Origin: Lepas anatifera
Taxonomy: Eukaryota > Arthropoda > Thecostraca > Lepadidae
Length of the DNA: 64,000 bases
Assembly (NCBI GenBank): GCA_034440635.1
Contig: JAOTON010000967.1
Span: 320,501-384,500 of the forward strand
Direction of reading: 5' to 3'
Part shown: positions 43,687 through 54,357 of the stretch, in pieces
How the letters are laid out: the number at the start of each line of letters is the position of its first letter
Position numbering within the stretch: the first letter of the stretch is position 1
Made by a program: the position numbers and the translations under genes
The notes under the pieces: generated by a model
What the model was told of the DNA's origin: nothing
The model's input: the letters and a program-made list of their open reading frames with translations, nothing else
Databases searched by the model: none

Positions 43687-45336
43687 ATGGATACCACAGA
43701 CACCATAAATCCCACTCCTTACCCTCCACAGGAGATCGACACCTCCCAGCCCCCTAGTGGGGAGGGGACCGAGCGAACACCGAGATCCGGTTCGCAACAC
43801 CCGAACATCCGACCCACTTGCCCCCGAGTTCTGGTAATGCGGGGACAAGATGCATCTCTTGCGGTTCTGTCGCCCTTCAAGCAAAGGGAGGCCCTTGACC
43901 ATCTTGGAAAGGTTGTGAGATGTGAGAAATTGCGTGATGGAGCGTTAGAAGTCGAATTCGCAAAGACAGCGGATGCCGAGCGTGCACTCTCTGTGTCAGA
44001 ACTGACGTTCACAAAAAAGGAATCTGGACTCAAAAATACTTGTAAAATCGCCATCTCGGTAGAGGCCCATCGGACAAAGAACTTTAGAAAGGGAGTAGTC
44101 AGTAGCCAGGAACTTAGGGGACTTTCTGAGTATGAGATCTTCGAAGGTCTGGAGGAAGTCGGAGTGGTGGAGGTTCGGAGGATTCGGAGGAGGAGCGGAG
44201 ACGAGATGTTGGACACTGACATGGTCATCTTAACCTTTGACACGACAGAACTGCCTGATCACATTTATGTTGGCTACTTGCGGGTTGGTGTCAGGCCTTA
44301 CGTGCCGTCACCTATGCGGTGCTTCGTGTGTCAAAAGTACGGACATACTGCCCGAACTTGCAAGGGCAAGCGGGTGTGTGGGAAGTGTGCATCAGATCTC
44401 CATAGCACTAATGATTGTGACGCTCAAACACTGAAATGTGCCAACTGCGAAGGCTGCCACGAGGTTACTGACCGTTCATGTCCAGAGTTAATTCGTGAAA
44501 AGGAAATCATCTCCATTAAGACATCAAAGCAGATCAGCTTCCGTGAGGCTCGGGAGGCCTATGAGGCCTCCCATCCCAAAAAGGTTTACGCCCTGGCAGT
44601 TGCCTCAAGTGTAGCGGGCCCCCCAAGGATGACCGCGGAGGAGGTCATCCGCTCCCTAACCGTGGCGGACTTCGTCCGCCTGGCAGGGAGGATGGGGCTG
44701 GTGTTTTCACGCCGGCCCGCTGCCCCGGCTCCTGAGCCGACGGCGGCACCTCCTCCTCAGCCCCCTCTGCGGGGGGCAGAGGGCGGGACGCTGTTCCCGC
44801 TCCTGGCTCCCATCCCCCGGCCACTGCCGGGAATGGGAGACGGGGTCCTCCCCCGTGCCACAGCACCAGCAGGCAGCGCCTGCTGTTTAGTCCCGGGAGT
44901 CGGCACCCGGTGCCACTTCGAGCCAGGCACCGACTGAGACGGAGGGATGGACAGTTGTGGGACGGGGTGGTAAGCATTCCCCCTCGGGGAGGCGCTTCCG
45001 GCCGCCCCCGTCCAACCACCCACCGGCGGCGATGATTCTGCGCCACCGCCGCCGCCGACCCTACTAGAGACTGAGACGCCACCGGCACAGCCTCCAGCCC
45101 AGATCCGCTCTTTTACCGTAACAGCAATGCGGAGAAATTTTGAGGTGCCGCGGAGCAGGTCTCCGACGAAGCGCCCCGCTGTGAGCCCTCCCAGTCAACC
45201 ACAAACCACACGAGCCCGTGCTCATTCTGTAGAAGGCGCACGAGGCCGCGGTACGGTCCGCTACCGTATCGGTGGCCCCAGCGTGGGGCCAGCCAAGGGC
45301 TCATACGGGGGCACTGGGCCCCCTTGGAAAGGTTAG
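43687..45336 (+). pseudogene. LINE C ORF1, frameshifted near its end
   Basis: Open for 416 codons: MDTTDTINPT..., RRM-like region, three CCHC knuckles (CFVCQKYGHTARTC, CGKCASDLHSTNDC, CANCEGCHEVTDRSC) and FREAREAYEASHP. An extra C in the run near 44850 shifts the frame into a stop at 44937. The normal frame resumes by 45127 and ends GGTGPPWKG at 45336. Full length would be about 550 residues, as in LINE E. The RNA-binding part is intact, so a truncated protein is conceivable. Confidence 0.88.
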
Positions 45337-45380
45337 GTCGAACCGTTTCCTTTTAGTAAGCCCGTTTTCTATTAGCTTAA

Positions 45381-48300
45381 ATGACATTTTTACAGTGGAA
45401 CTGCCGAGGACTCCGTTCAAATTTTAGTGACCTGAAGCATATCTTATCCGAATATAACCCATCTGTTTTTTGTCTTCAGGAGACAAAATTGTCCCCTGGA
45501 GCTGCTTTGAGTATTCGGAATTACCAGAGTTTTAGAAAGGATATTTTTAGTTCAACAATAGCATACGGAGGGGTGATGGTTGCTGTGCACCATGCCACTC
45601 CCTGCTACAGTATCCCTTTAAATACAGCGCTGCAGGCAGTAGCTGCCCGGGTAGGTCTTGGTTAATTAATTTGACAGTTTGTTCCGTTTATCTACCATCG
45701 GGCACCAATCTAAATTTCAATGATCTGCATAATTTAGTCGACCAGCTACCCACCCCATTTCTCTTGCTTGGTGATTTTAACGCCCACAACTCAGTGTGGG
45801 GTGGAGCTGCCGGCTGCACGTGTCCCCGGGGCCGCACAGTCGCGAGTTTTCTTCATCTTAATTCCCTATGCGTCCTTAACTCCGGTTGTCCAACTCACAT
45901 CACTCTACCCTCTGGTTCCCTCTCTTCTATTGACCTTTCCATCTGCTCTCCGTCTCTTCTTTTCCAGCTAAACTGGAGCACCCTGGATGATCCTCACGGA
46001 AGTGACCATTTCCCTATTCTTATCTCTCCGAACCGTCCTCGCACCCCAGGACCAAACCTCCCGCGCTGGAACGAAAGGCGGGCAGACTGGGCAGGTTTCG
46101 GGGCTGCGTGCAGTGCGGTGGACCCCACCTCGGAGGCCTCAGCCACTCAGGCTATTGAGAATTTTAATTGCATGGTCCTTACAGCTGCAAAACATTTTAT
46201 TCCCATGACACTTGGGAATCAAAAACGCACGCCTGTTCCATGGTGGAACCAGGAGTGCAAGTCAGCGATTTTAAGCACAAAACGGGCTTTTAGAGTTTTT
46301 AACAGGCACTCGACAGGAACAAACCACGTGAATTTTAAGCGTGCTAGGGCATTTGCGCGTCGTGTTGTTCTACACTCTAAGAGAAGGTGGTTCGTAGAAT
46401 ATGTGTCCAGGGTGAATCGTTTCACTCCTTCAACTCAGGTCTGGTTCCAAATCCGAAGAATGCAAGGAAAGAATCGTCCTCCGTCTGCACCAGTTTTGGA
46501 GGCCAACGGGATTAAGATAACCAATCCCCAGGACGTGGCAGAGCACATGGCGAAGGCTTTTTATGACCGTTGCCGTGTTTCTTCTCAAAATCCTCATTTT
46601 ACCCGAATTTGTGAAATTGCAGAGAGAAAACCGGTCGATTTTGGGCCGGATAACTCCGCTCATTACAATGCGCCTTTCTCAGTGGCTGAGCTCAGAGCCG
46701 CACTCTCTACTGTTAGGCCGGTGTCACCTGGCCCTGACAAAATCACTAACAGTATGCTTCGTCAGTTACCTGATTCATCTTTATCGTCTCTGCTTAATAT
46801 ATTTAACCACATCTGGAATAATAATGACTTCCCAGATCAGTGGCGCGAGGCACATATTGTACCTATTTTGAAGCCCGGAAAAACTGGTTTATCACCCACC
46901 AACTTTCGTCCCATTTCACTGACTTCATGTGTTGGCAAGCTGTTCGAAAAAAATGGTTAACCTGCGTCTTGTTTGGTTCCTGGAATCCAACCAGCTGCTT
47001 TGTAGCAGCCAGTGTGGTTTTCGCCAGGGCTGCTCCACAATCGACCACCTTGTTCGGCTCGACGCTTCTGTGCGGGAGGGGTTTTTACGGAAAGCCCACA
47101 CCATCGCAGTATTCTTTGACGTGGAGCGTGCCTACGATTGCACATGGAGGCATGGTATTCTGCGGAAGCTTTTTGAACTGGGCGTGCGAGGACACATGGG
47201 TTGGTTTATTTCGAACTTTTTGAAAAATAGATATTTTCGGTTCCGCGTGAACTCTCTCTATCGAATCGGTACGAACAACAGAGCGGCATAGCTCAAGGTT
47301 CGGTGAGCTCCATAGCCCTCTTCACAGTCATGATAAATGATATTGCAGACGATCTCCCGACCGGTATAAAGCACGCGCTTTTTGTTGATGATTTTACGAT
47401 GTGGGTGACGGCATCCACTTTTGCTGCTGCGCAGAGGCGGCTCCAACTCGGCCTCGACCGCCTGCAGCAGTGGAGCACACGCAACGGTCTGAATTTCTCA
47501 AGTACTTAAACCAAGTGTATGCATTTTTGTAACAGACGGGGTGATTGTGAAGATCCAACATTGTTCATCTACGGTAATCAGATTGAAGTTGTAGCAGAAA
47601 CAAGATTCCTCGGCTTAACGCTCGACAAAAAACTCACATATGTGCCGCATCTGAAAGATCTGCGTAAAATGTGTTTCGATTCGCTTAATATGTTCAAGGT
47701 ATTGACGAAGATGAAATATGGCGCTGACAGAAAAATGCTAATCATGTTATGTAGGGCGCTCGTCCGCTCCAAGATCGAGTATGGTTGTGTTGTCTATGAG
47801 GCTGCCTCTCAGTCCGCTAAAAAGATGCTCGATGTTGTTCACCATCAAGCTATTAGAATAATTACTGGGGCGTTTCGTACATCTCCAATAATTAGTATGC
47901 TGGTTGACACCGATGAAATGCCGCTTGAAACCCGCCGAAGAATGCTCGCTATGCGTTGTGCAATAAAAATTAAACAGCACAACACCCCACTTATCAAACC
48001 TTTTTTGGTGACGCCCAGCTTCGTCAAATCGATAATAGCTCGCGTACTTCAGCCCGCCACCCCGGGGTACGGGTTCGGGCTTGGTTGATGGAGGCTGGCA
48101 TTGACACTGACCTTGTTGAACATTATGACGTAGCTTCTGTTGAACCATGGATTGTGTCGGCAGTCAACACAAACACGAACTTACTCGAACAATGCAAAGA
48201 TTTGCCACCTGAATTGATTCGTCAGTTGTTTATGGATCTCTGCTCTGAGTCTTTTGAGAACCACGTCCGCTTTTACACAGATGGCTCTAAGAGTGGCAGT

Positions 48301-49104
48301 GGCACGGGTTGTGCGTTTGTTGGTGAGGGTGTCGAGAGGTGTTTTAGCTTGCCGCGTGAGGCATCTGTTTTTACCTCTGAGTTGTATGCGCTTTTTCGTT
48401 GTTTAGACCAGGTATCCAGGTCGAGGGCGAGACAATTCGTTATTTTTACCGATTCGCTGTCCTCTCTACAGGCATTGAGGTCTTTTTATTTTTATAACGC
48501 ATCATCATCCTTTCTCTTAGTTCTCATGAGACAGAAGCTGCACGTTCTAAAGGAAAAGGGGAAACATGTCGATTTTGTATGGATCCCAAGCCACGGTGGC
48601 ATCAGCGGCAATGAGCGGGCCGATTCAGCTGCAAAGGCTGCAGTAGAACGTGATGTCCCCCCTGGTCTTCATACTCCATTCTTTGACCTGTATGCGCCTG
48701 TTAAGAAGTTTTTAATGAGAAGCTGGCAGCGGCGATGGGACGAGGACCCCAGGGGGGCTAAGTTACGAAGTGTCAAACCCAAACTAGGGAAATGGCTTTC
48801 TAGCAGCGCTGGATCCAGGAGAGAGGAGGTGGTTTTGTCGCGGTTGCGAATTGGCCACACCCACGCAACCCACTCTTTCCGCTTGAGTGGAGAGGATCCT
48901 CCGCTCTGTCCGCGCTGTGGCGACTCGCTGAGTGTCAAGCATGTCCTTGTTGACTGCCGCGATTATGAAATTGAACGGTTTAGACATCTGGGAGGGTCAC
49001 CCTCCTTGGAGTCCCTTCTTGGAGAGTTCCCAACCGTGGGACTGTCTAGTATTTTATCGTTTTTGAAAAGCATCGACTTTAATGTTATTTACTCGTCGAC
49101 CTAA
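45381..49104 (+). pseudogene. LINE C ORF2 (endonuclease-RT-RNase H), several breaks
   Basis: Endonuclease QWNCRGLR, QETKL, GDFNAHNSVWGG, and an intact GSDHFPI with the catalytic His. RT: FRPISLTSCVGK, CSTIDHLV, ALFVDDFTMW. RNase H: FYTDGSKSGSGTG, ELYALFRC, FTDSLSSLQ, HGGISGNERADSAAK; all four acidic residues kept. C-terminal knuckle CPRCGDSLSVKHVLVDC. Breaks: stop at about 45663, frameshifts near 46945, 47285 and 48075, and a stop at 47507. The protein would nick the target and copy the RNA from the 3' end. It overlaps no other gene on its strand. Confidence 0.92.
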
Positions 49105-49278
49105 GTGTGTGTGTGTGTGTGCTTTATTTTTTTCGTTTTATCCGTCCTTTTACTTTGGACAGACTTTTAGCCACGTTGATTGTTAAAGCCATTCTTTATG
49201 TATTTTATTGAGTGTTATGGGCGCCACATGACCTTCGTTGTCGGCGCGCCCTTAAAACCCAATTATGATGAATGCTGA

Positions 49279-50041
49279 CACAACACTAAAATACGCTAAA
49301 ATACGCTTTGAAGTTAGTGAACCCCCTAATTACGGTACCTGAGCACGTCTATGATATGTTAGTATCATACAATACACATATGGGATCAATACATCCTTCT
49401 TTTTACCCCTCCCGTCCATTCTGTTGGCAGTTTATTCACTTTGGAAGGGTTTCAATGGATAACATTGTAAACCCCATTTTGAGCTCCTGGAACCGCCTAT
49501 GGCCAAAAATGTATCAAAATACACATCAACTATCATCCCAAATATCATTTGGTGTTGGAACTAAATGCATAGTTACAATGATCTGTCCCATTCAATGCAC
49601 ACACAACACTAAAGTGAACTTGAGTGCGAGTGAACCTCCCTAATTACGGTACCTGATCACGCTTATGGCTTCATATCATCATATAGTAAACATATGGGAT
49701 CAATGCATAGTTATGTTTACCCCTTCTGAACACTCCGTACGCAATTTATTTACTTTGGAAGAGCTCGGATGGATAACATTGTAAACCCCCCATTTTTAGC
49801 TCCTGGAACCGCCTATGGCTAAAATTACATCAAAATACACATCACCTGTCATCCTATATCTCAGTAATAGCATTCAAACATTACAACGGCCGTCAGTTCG
49901 TAACAGATAGCTTTATGGAAGGACAAACGCAACGCAGACGACAATGTTCGGCTTCTGGATGAAACCCCCAAATTAGCGCAGCCATAGCTCCGCCTCTGGC
50001 ATATATATTTTCAAAATTTTCAGAGAGCATGTGCTACATTG
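49279..50041. repeat. Duplicated ~300-bp repeat flanking LINE C
   Basis: TAATTACGGTACCTGA..CACG occurs at 49330 and 49642, and CTCCTGGAACCGCCTATGGC at 49482 and 49800, so two diverged copies lie in tandem. A further partial copy (TTGGTGTT.GAACTAAATGCATA) is at 42480-42505 left of LINE C. No coding content. Confidence 0.7.
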
Positions 50042-50124
50042 ATGTCTGTCGGCGCCCAGAACCACTCGGCCACGGGTGACGTTATCGGCGCGCCCTAAAC
50101 CACCAATTATGATGATGATGATGA
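50042..50124 (+). mobile_element. Short LINE 3'-end fragment
   Basis: About 80 bp matching the LINE C/E 3' terminus: GGCGCCCAGA..., TCGGCGCGCCCTAAACC, then CAATTATGATGATGATGATGA. Extreme 5' truncation of the same family. Confidence 0.7.
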
Positions 50125-50245
50125 GCATGTGCTATTTAGTTTTAGGGAAAGTCACAAAATTTCAAGAGCTTGTCTCAAACCATTTCGGAGATACCATGGA
50201 ATGACCTGAGGGGTGGGCCGAATCTGCTCCCTGTTGGAAATAGGT

Positions 50246-51274
50246 TTAACCCGCGCCCCACCGGGGGTCCGGCGCCACCTTCGCCCCACCGGGGGCCATC
50301 GATGGCCCCCTCTAACTCCGAAAATATGGGGGTTAGCGCAAATCTGCAAAGTGCACTAGAAAGCTCGCGTAAATTCAGTACGAAATTACTTTACATGTTT
50401 TAGTGCTCAGGTCAATGGTTTGACCTCCAGGGGTCAAATTAGGTCAAGACCGGCTATTTTCACTCAAATATGCAATGCTTAAGCAAACTGGGCATAACTC
50501 TTATGCCATTAGAGCTATTGAGGTCTGGTAAAGTACATTTGATAGGAAATTGCCAGTACTTTTTCCGCTATGCGCAACGTTAAGACCTCCCGCCAGTGGT
50601 TTGACCTCCAGAGGTTGCCTCGTGACCTAATATGATCTGAGGTCACGAAAGGTCATAAAGTGACCTTTTCGTATATCAAATGAAAGCCAGTGACAAGACA
50701 AACACGATGGTGTTTGTTTCAGCGCTCTAGCTTAATTAGGTCAAGAGTTATTGTCAAAATACTGTTTTTGACCCCTGGTGACCTTGTATGACCTTGGAGA
50801 GGTGAAAGGGCAAATATGGCCCCTGGAATCCGTGAAAGAGTGTCAAAGAACGCTTTTCTGATCAAACCGCGCATTTTCAATCGTTTTGTGACTTTTAGAT
50901 CATAAGGCAGCTTTTCCCCATGCTTTTTCAATGGGAGAGGTCACCTCGTGACCTGACCTCAGGGCACGAAATCGAAAAATCCCGGATATACACCTTTTAG
51001 ACCCTGGAGGGGACATGAAGTTTAGGAAGTTTCAAATCGATCGACCTTGAAATGTAGCTCTTACAGAGCTCTAAAGTTGAAGTGAGGTGACCTTGGTTGG
51101 CCTCGTCTGGTGACCTGACCTTGGGTCACCCGGGATAAAAATTTCAGGGATGGTGGGAAAATGATGCAGTGGGAGGTAGAGCCCTCAACCCCGGTGCTGC
51201 GCCTCATCGTTTTTCTGCTATCCCGGAAAAACCTTAGGGGGGCCATCGACGGCCCCCGGTGGGGCGAGGGTTAA
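50246..51274. mobile_element. piggyBac-like MITE, second subfamily
   Basis: TTAA at 50246-50249 and 51271-51274; ends CCCGCGCCCCACCGGGGG and, inverted, CCCTCGCCCCACCGGGGG (one mismatch). Terminal CCC next to TTAA is the canonical piggyBac form. About 1,020 bp, non-coding, many AGGTCA/TGACCT sites. In the sulfatase intron. Confidence 0.85.
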
Positions 51275-51665
51275 GTATTCTTACCACGATCTTGACCATT
51301 AAGTTGAGTTTTTGACCATGTGACCTCTCAAAGGTCATGTGAGGCCACATGACCATGCAGTGATTATTTTTCTAATTACTTCGCCTTGAATTGCGATAAA
51401 GCTTCCATTTTGCCTTCATTGTGCTTATATTGTCACGGGTAGTCGATTGATATGCAACATGACCACACCAGGTCACCCTGTGGCCCTGACTTAGCTCGAT
51501 GTCAGGTCATTTTCACCAATTTAACCTAGTAAGATCATATTATACCTCATTCGATTTGCCACTATGAGAAGATTCCAATGACGCCTGTAGATTCTCTCTA
51601 ACTCCGCTGAGTAAAGATCCATAGGGGTAACTATAATATACCAGGTACCCCCAACGGGGTGGTTA

Positions 51666-52506
51666 TTAACACGCGCATTGACGGGGGTCTGAGCCACCTT
51701 CGCATTGACGGGGGCGGGTACCCGCCCCCTAAGATTTCGAGAACCACGGCAGGTAGCGAAAAACGGTAAACGGCGTTGGGCTGCCCATCCACTTCTCCAT
51801 CGAAAACATTTGAACCATTTTTTTGTCAGGTCACATTTATGGTCACGAGAGGTCAAAACATGCCCGTCATAGGGATAACATGTAAATTCAGTTTTTTGGC
51901 CATTACATCTGAACAAGTAAAGATAGAGCAAAACGACTTGAACTATAGGAATCCTCTTAGCAAGCCGAATCGAATGATATATAATTTGACCTTGCTAGGT
52001 CAAGTCAAGGATTTGACCTGACCTGAGGTCAGGTCAGGGTCAAATTATATAAAAAGCATATCATTAGAACCGTAAAGCCCAGGCGAGTCTAATGCAGCTA
52101 AAATAAATGCTCTATCACTATCCGTTACTGAGTTATTCCGTAAAAACCATTTTTCCCATGTATTTCCAATGGAGAGGTCATGCCTCGTACCTGACCTTAG
52201 GTCATCGATATCAAAAATACCGGAACATAGAACTCGGTAGGGCCATTATGTGATATGAGTTTCAATCAGATAAGTTCACCCTGCTCCGACTTATGCTATC
52301 TTAAACTTTTTTTGAGGTCGGGTCACTTGACCTGTACTGGTGACCTGACCTGAGATGACCTAACCTTAAAATTTTCACAGAAGTTGTAAAAATGATGAGG
52401 GAAAAGGTATACCAAGTACGGCGGCGCTACGCGCCGCCGTTTTTCTACTGTCTCCGAAAAACCCGAGGGGGGCGGGTACCCGCCCCCCCGTCAATGCGCG
52501 TGTTAA
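51666..52506. mobile_element. piggyBac-like MITE, copy 2
   Basis: 833 bp between TTAA 51666-51669 and 52503-52506, same ends (CACGCGCATTGACGGGGG) and interior as the copy at 1471, about 95% identical by eye. It repeats the everted TGACCTGACCT-G-AGGTCAGGTCA cluster at 52014-52036. Lies about 370 bp downstream of the sulfatase exon donor, within the intron. Confidence 0.88.
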
Positions 52507-52880
52507 GGTTGGGTGGCCTTTACCTGCATCAGCTAAAAGAAAAGAGAGAAGTTAAAACGTCGTTAAGTTTTTTCCGTTGTAGTCTTTGGTGTTAGGGCTT
52601 ATTGGGTTGGATTTTTTTGTTATTTCGGCGTTTTAGGTGTTGGGGTTTAGTCCTTACCATGGAATAGAGCTTTATATTTTTAAAGCTATTACACATTATT
52701 TTGGGGAGGGGACTGGAAGGTCACTCCCTTTTTGATATTTTAGACGGTGAAGTATCCCAAGCAAGCTCTCCGAGAACTTCAGAGCATAAGAGCTCAGATG
52801 AAGAAATGAATAGGCCAAATTACCTGTAATATTTATCTAATGAATTATCCCGCGTCTCCATCAGATCTGTGCACACCCAC

Positions 52881-53133
52881 CAGCGAAGCGGCGTCGGTTT
52901 GTGTCTTTGATGTGGTCGAACTGGTCGACGACGTCGGCGGGCGCCTGCAGCGGCTGGTACTCGTTGGCGGAGTGAACGGCCAGGTGGGCTAGGTACAGGA
53001 ACAGCGGCTGCGTGCTGTTGTGCGTCACGATCAGTTCCACCGCCTTCTGCGTGAAGAGGTCGGTCGTGTACCGCCCGAAGGCGCCGCGCGCGATGTCCAT
53101 GTTGTTCCGCAGGTCATACCCCCAGTAGCCGTG
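52881..53133 (-). CDS. Arylsulfatase B-like, exon (first visible)
   Basis: About 253 bp: likely acceptor ...CATCACCAG before 53133, donor GTGGGT after 52881. It codes for HGYWGYDLRNNMDIARGAFG, then YTTDLFTQKAVELI, QPLFLYLAHLAVHSAN and NRRRFAG. The LFLYLA.. VH segment carries the active-site His of the family (His242 in human ARSB). The last Gly codon is split and completed by the 40.8-kb exon. The N-terminal exons with the CxPSR modification site that yields formylglycine were not found upstream, so they lie outside or were missed. Substrate cannot be set from this part; ARSB itself acts on dermatan and chondroitin 4-sulfate. Confidence 0.88.
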
Positions 53134-54049
53134 CTGGTGATGCCATGGAAATTGTCAGACAAACTGCTTTGACAAGTTTTCACATATGACATGAAAGCTT
53201 TCATGCTGTATAAGGTATAGTATGTCCTACATATAGTGTAAAGTATCTAAATAGTCTTATCTATGGCAGGTACGGATCCGGGGAGGGGTGGGCGAGGCGA
53301 AGAGGGTATTTCGTGGAGCTGCCTCCCCACCCTCCATGGACGCCCGCTGGGCACCCATGTCGGGCATGGAAATTGTATTCTATTTTTTATGTTTCATGTC
53401 ATGAGATGATTCCATCGTTTGAGGGCTATTTTTCATCTCGAGTCAGACATTTGAAACGTTGCGGAAGACGTTAAAAAACGTTCGTACATCCTATCACATT
53501 CACAGCACCACCACATACATCCTTCATATAACTTACATGGTACACTGCACGTTGAACATGGATTCGCCTGGAACACCGCCAGTGACAAATCGCTATTGCT
53601 CCTCTGCCTGATGTTCCAGAAGGTATTGCTTCAACCTGACTTGGAAAGCACCGATGCGCAATGCGCCCGATCCAGGATCAAGCACGCCAAAATTCATTTT
53701 GGTTACTTTCTTCAATTACCTAAAAATATGCCTCGAACGAGAGATAATTGACCATAAATTTTCAGGTCTTGCATTTATTTTGGGTCATAATGTAGCAGGT
53801 AGCATATATACCGCCGTGAGCATAGGTTTTGAGTGAAGACCGAATTTTTCGCCAGATCTGCTAGATATTATACTGCAAAAGAAGTATGAAATAATACGTA
53901 GTTCGAGTTGGAATCGGAAATATCCATGGACCGTAGCTTAACAGTGTGAAGCCTATACAAGACATCCGATCCCAAAAAAATTATTTTTATATTGTCTTGC
54001 AGAAAAATATAATCATTCTTTTTACTAAAGTCAGGTCTTTAAAAAATGA
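53134..54049. other. No gene recognised
   Basis: Mostly AT-rich, probably the next upstream sulfatase intron on the minus strand. A GC-rich patch at 53275-53360 has no coding signature. No clean repeat ends seen. Confidence 0.4.
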
Positions 54050-54357
54050 AATATGGCTTTGTCATAAACATGGAGCGAAACTAAAAGTCCCACGAGGTCC
54101 CATGGTGATTTTGGTATCCACAGGGGAGCTCAAATTTCGAAGGCAGGCCGCAACCACTGTTACACGAGCTAACCAAGTCCTTGGTGCAACTAAAAGGAAT
54201 TTCATCCATCTTGATAAGGCAACTCTACCCCTCCTCTACAAACCTCTTGTAAGGCCCCACCTTGAGTATGGGAACGAGGTATGGGGACCCTTTAACAAGG
54301 CCGACCAATCGCTAGTAGAGACAGTCCAGAGGAGAGCAACCAAATTGGTCCCAGAAC

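Larger units (their letters stand above)
42569..49270 (+). mobile_element. LINE C, full-length I/Jockey-group non-LTR element
   Basis: 6.7 kb from CCCCGCAGGGGACC to a 3' tail of CCCAATTATGATG. 5' UTR 42569-43686, ORF1 43687-45336, ORF2 45381-49104, 3' UTR to 49270 with a (GT)n tract. TSD AATGCTGA at 42551-42558 and 49271-49278. Twelve extra bases, GATGAAAATTGG, sit between TSD and element and are the inverse of an internal sequence. It is inserted antisense in the 12-kb sulfatase intron, within a repeat whose other copies flank it at 49290-49870. Both ORFs carry breaks. Confidence 0.92.
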
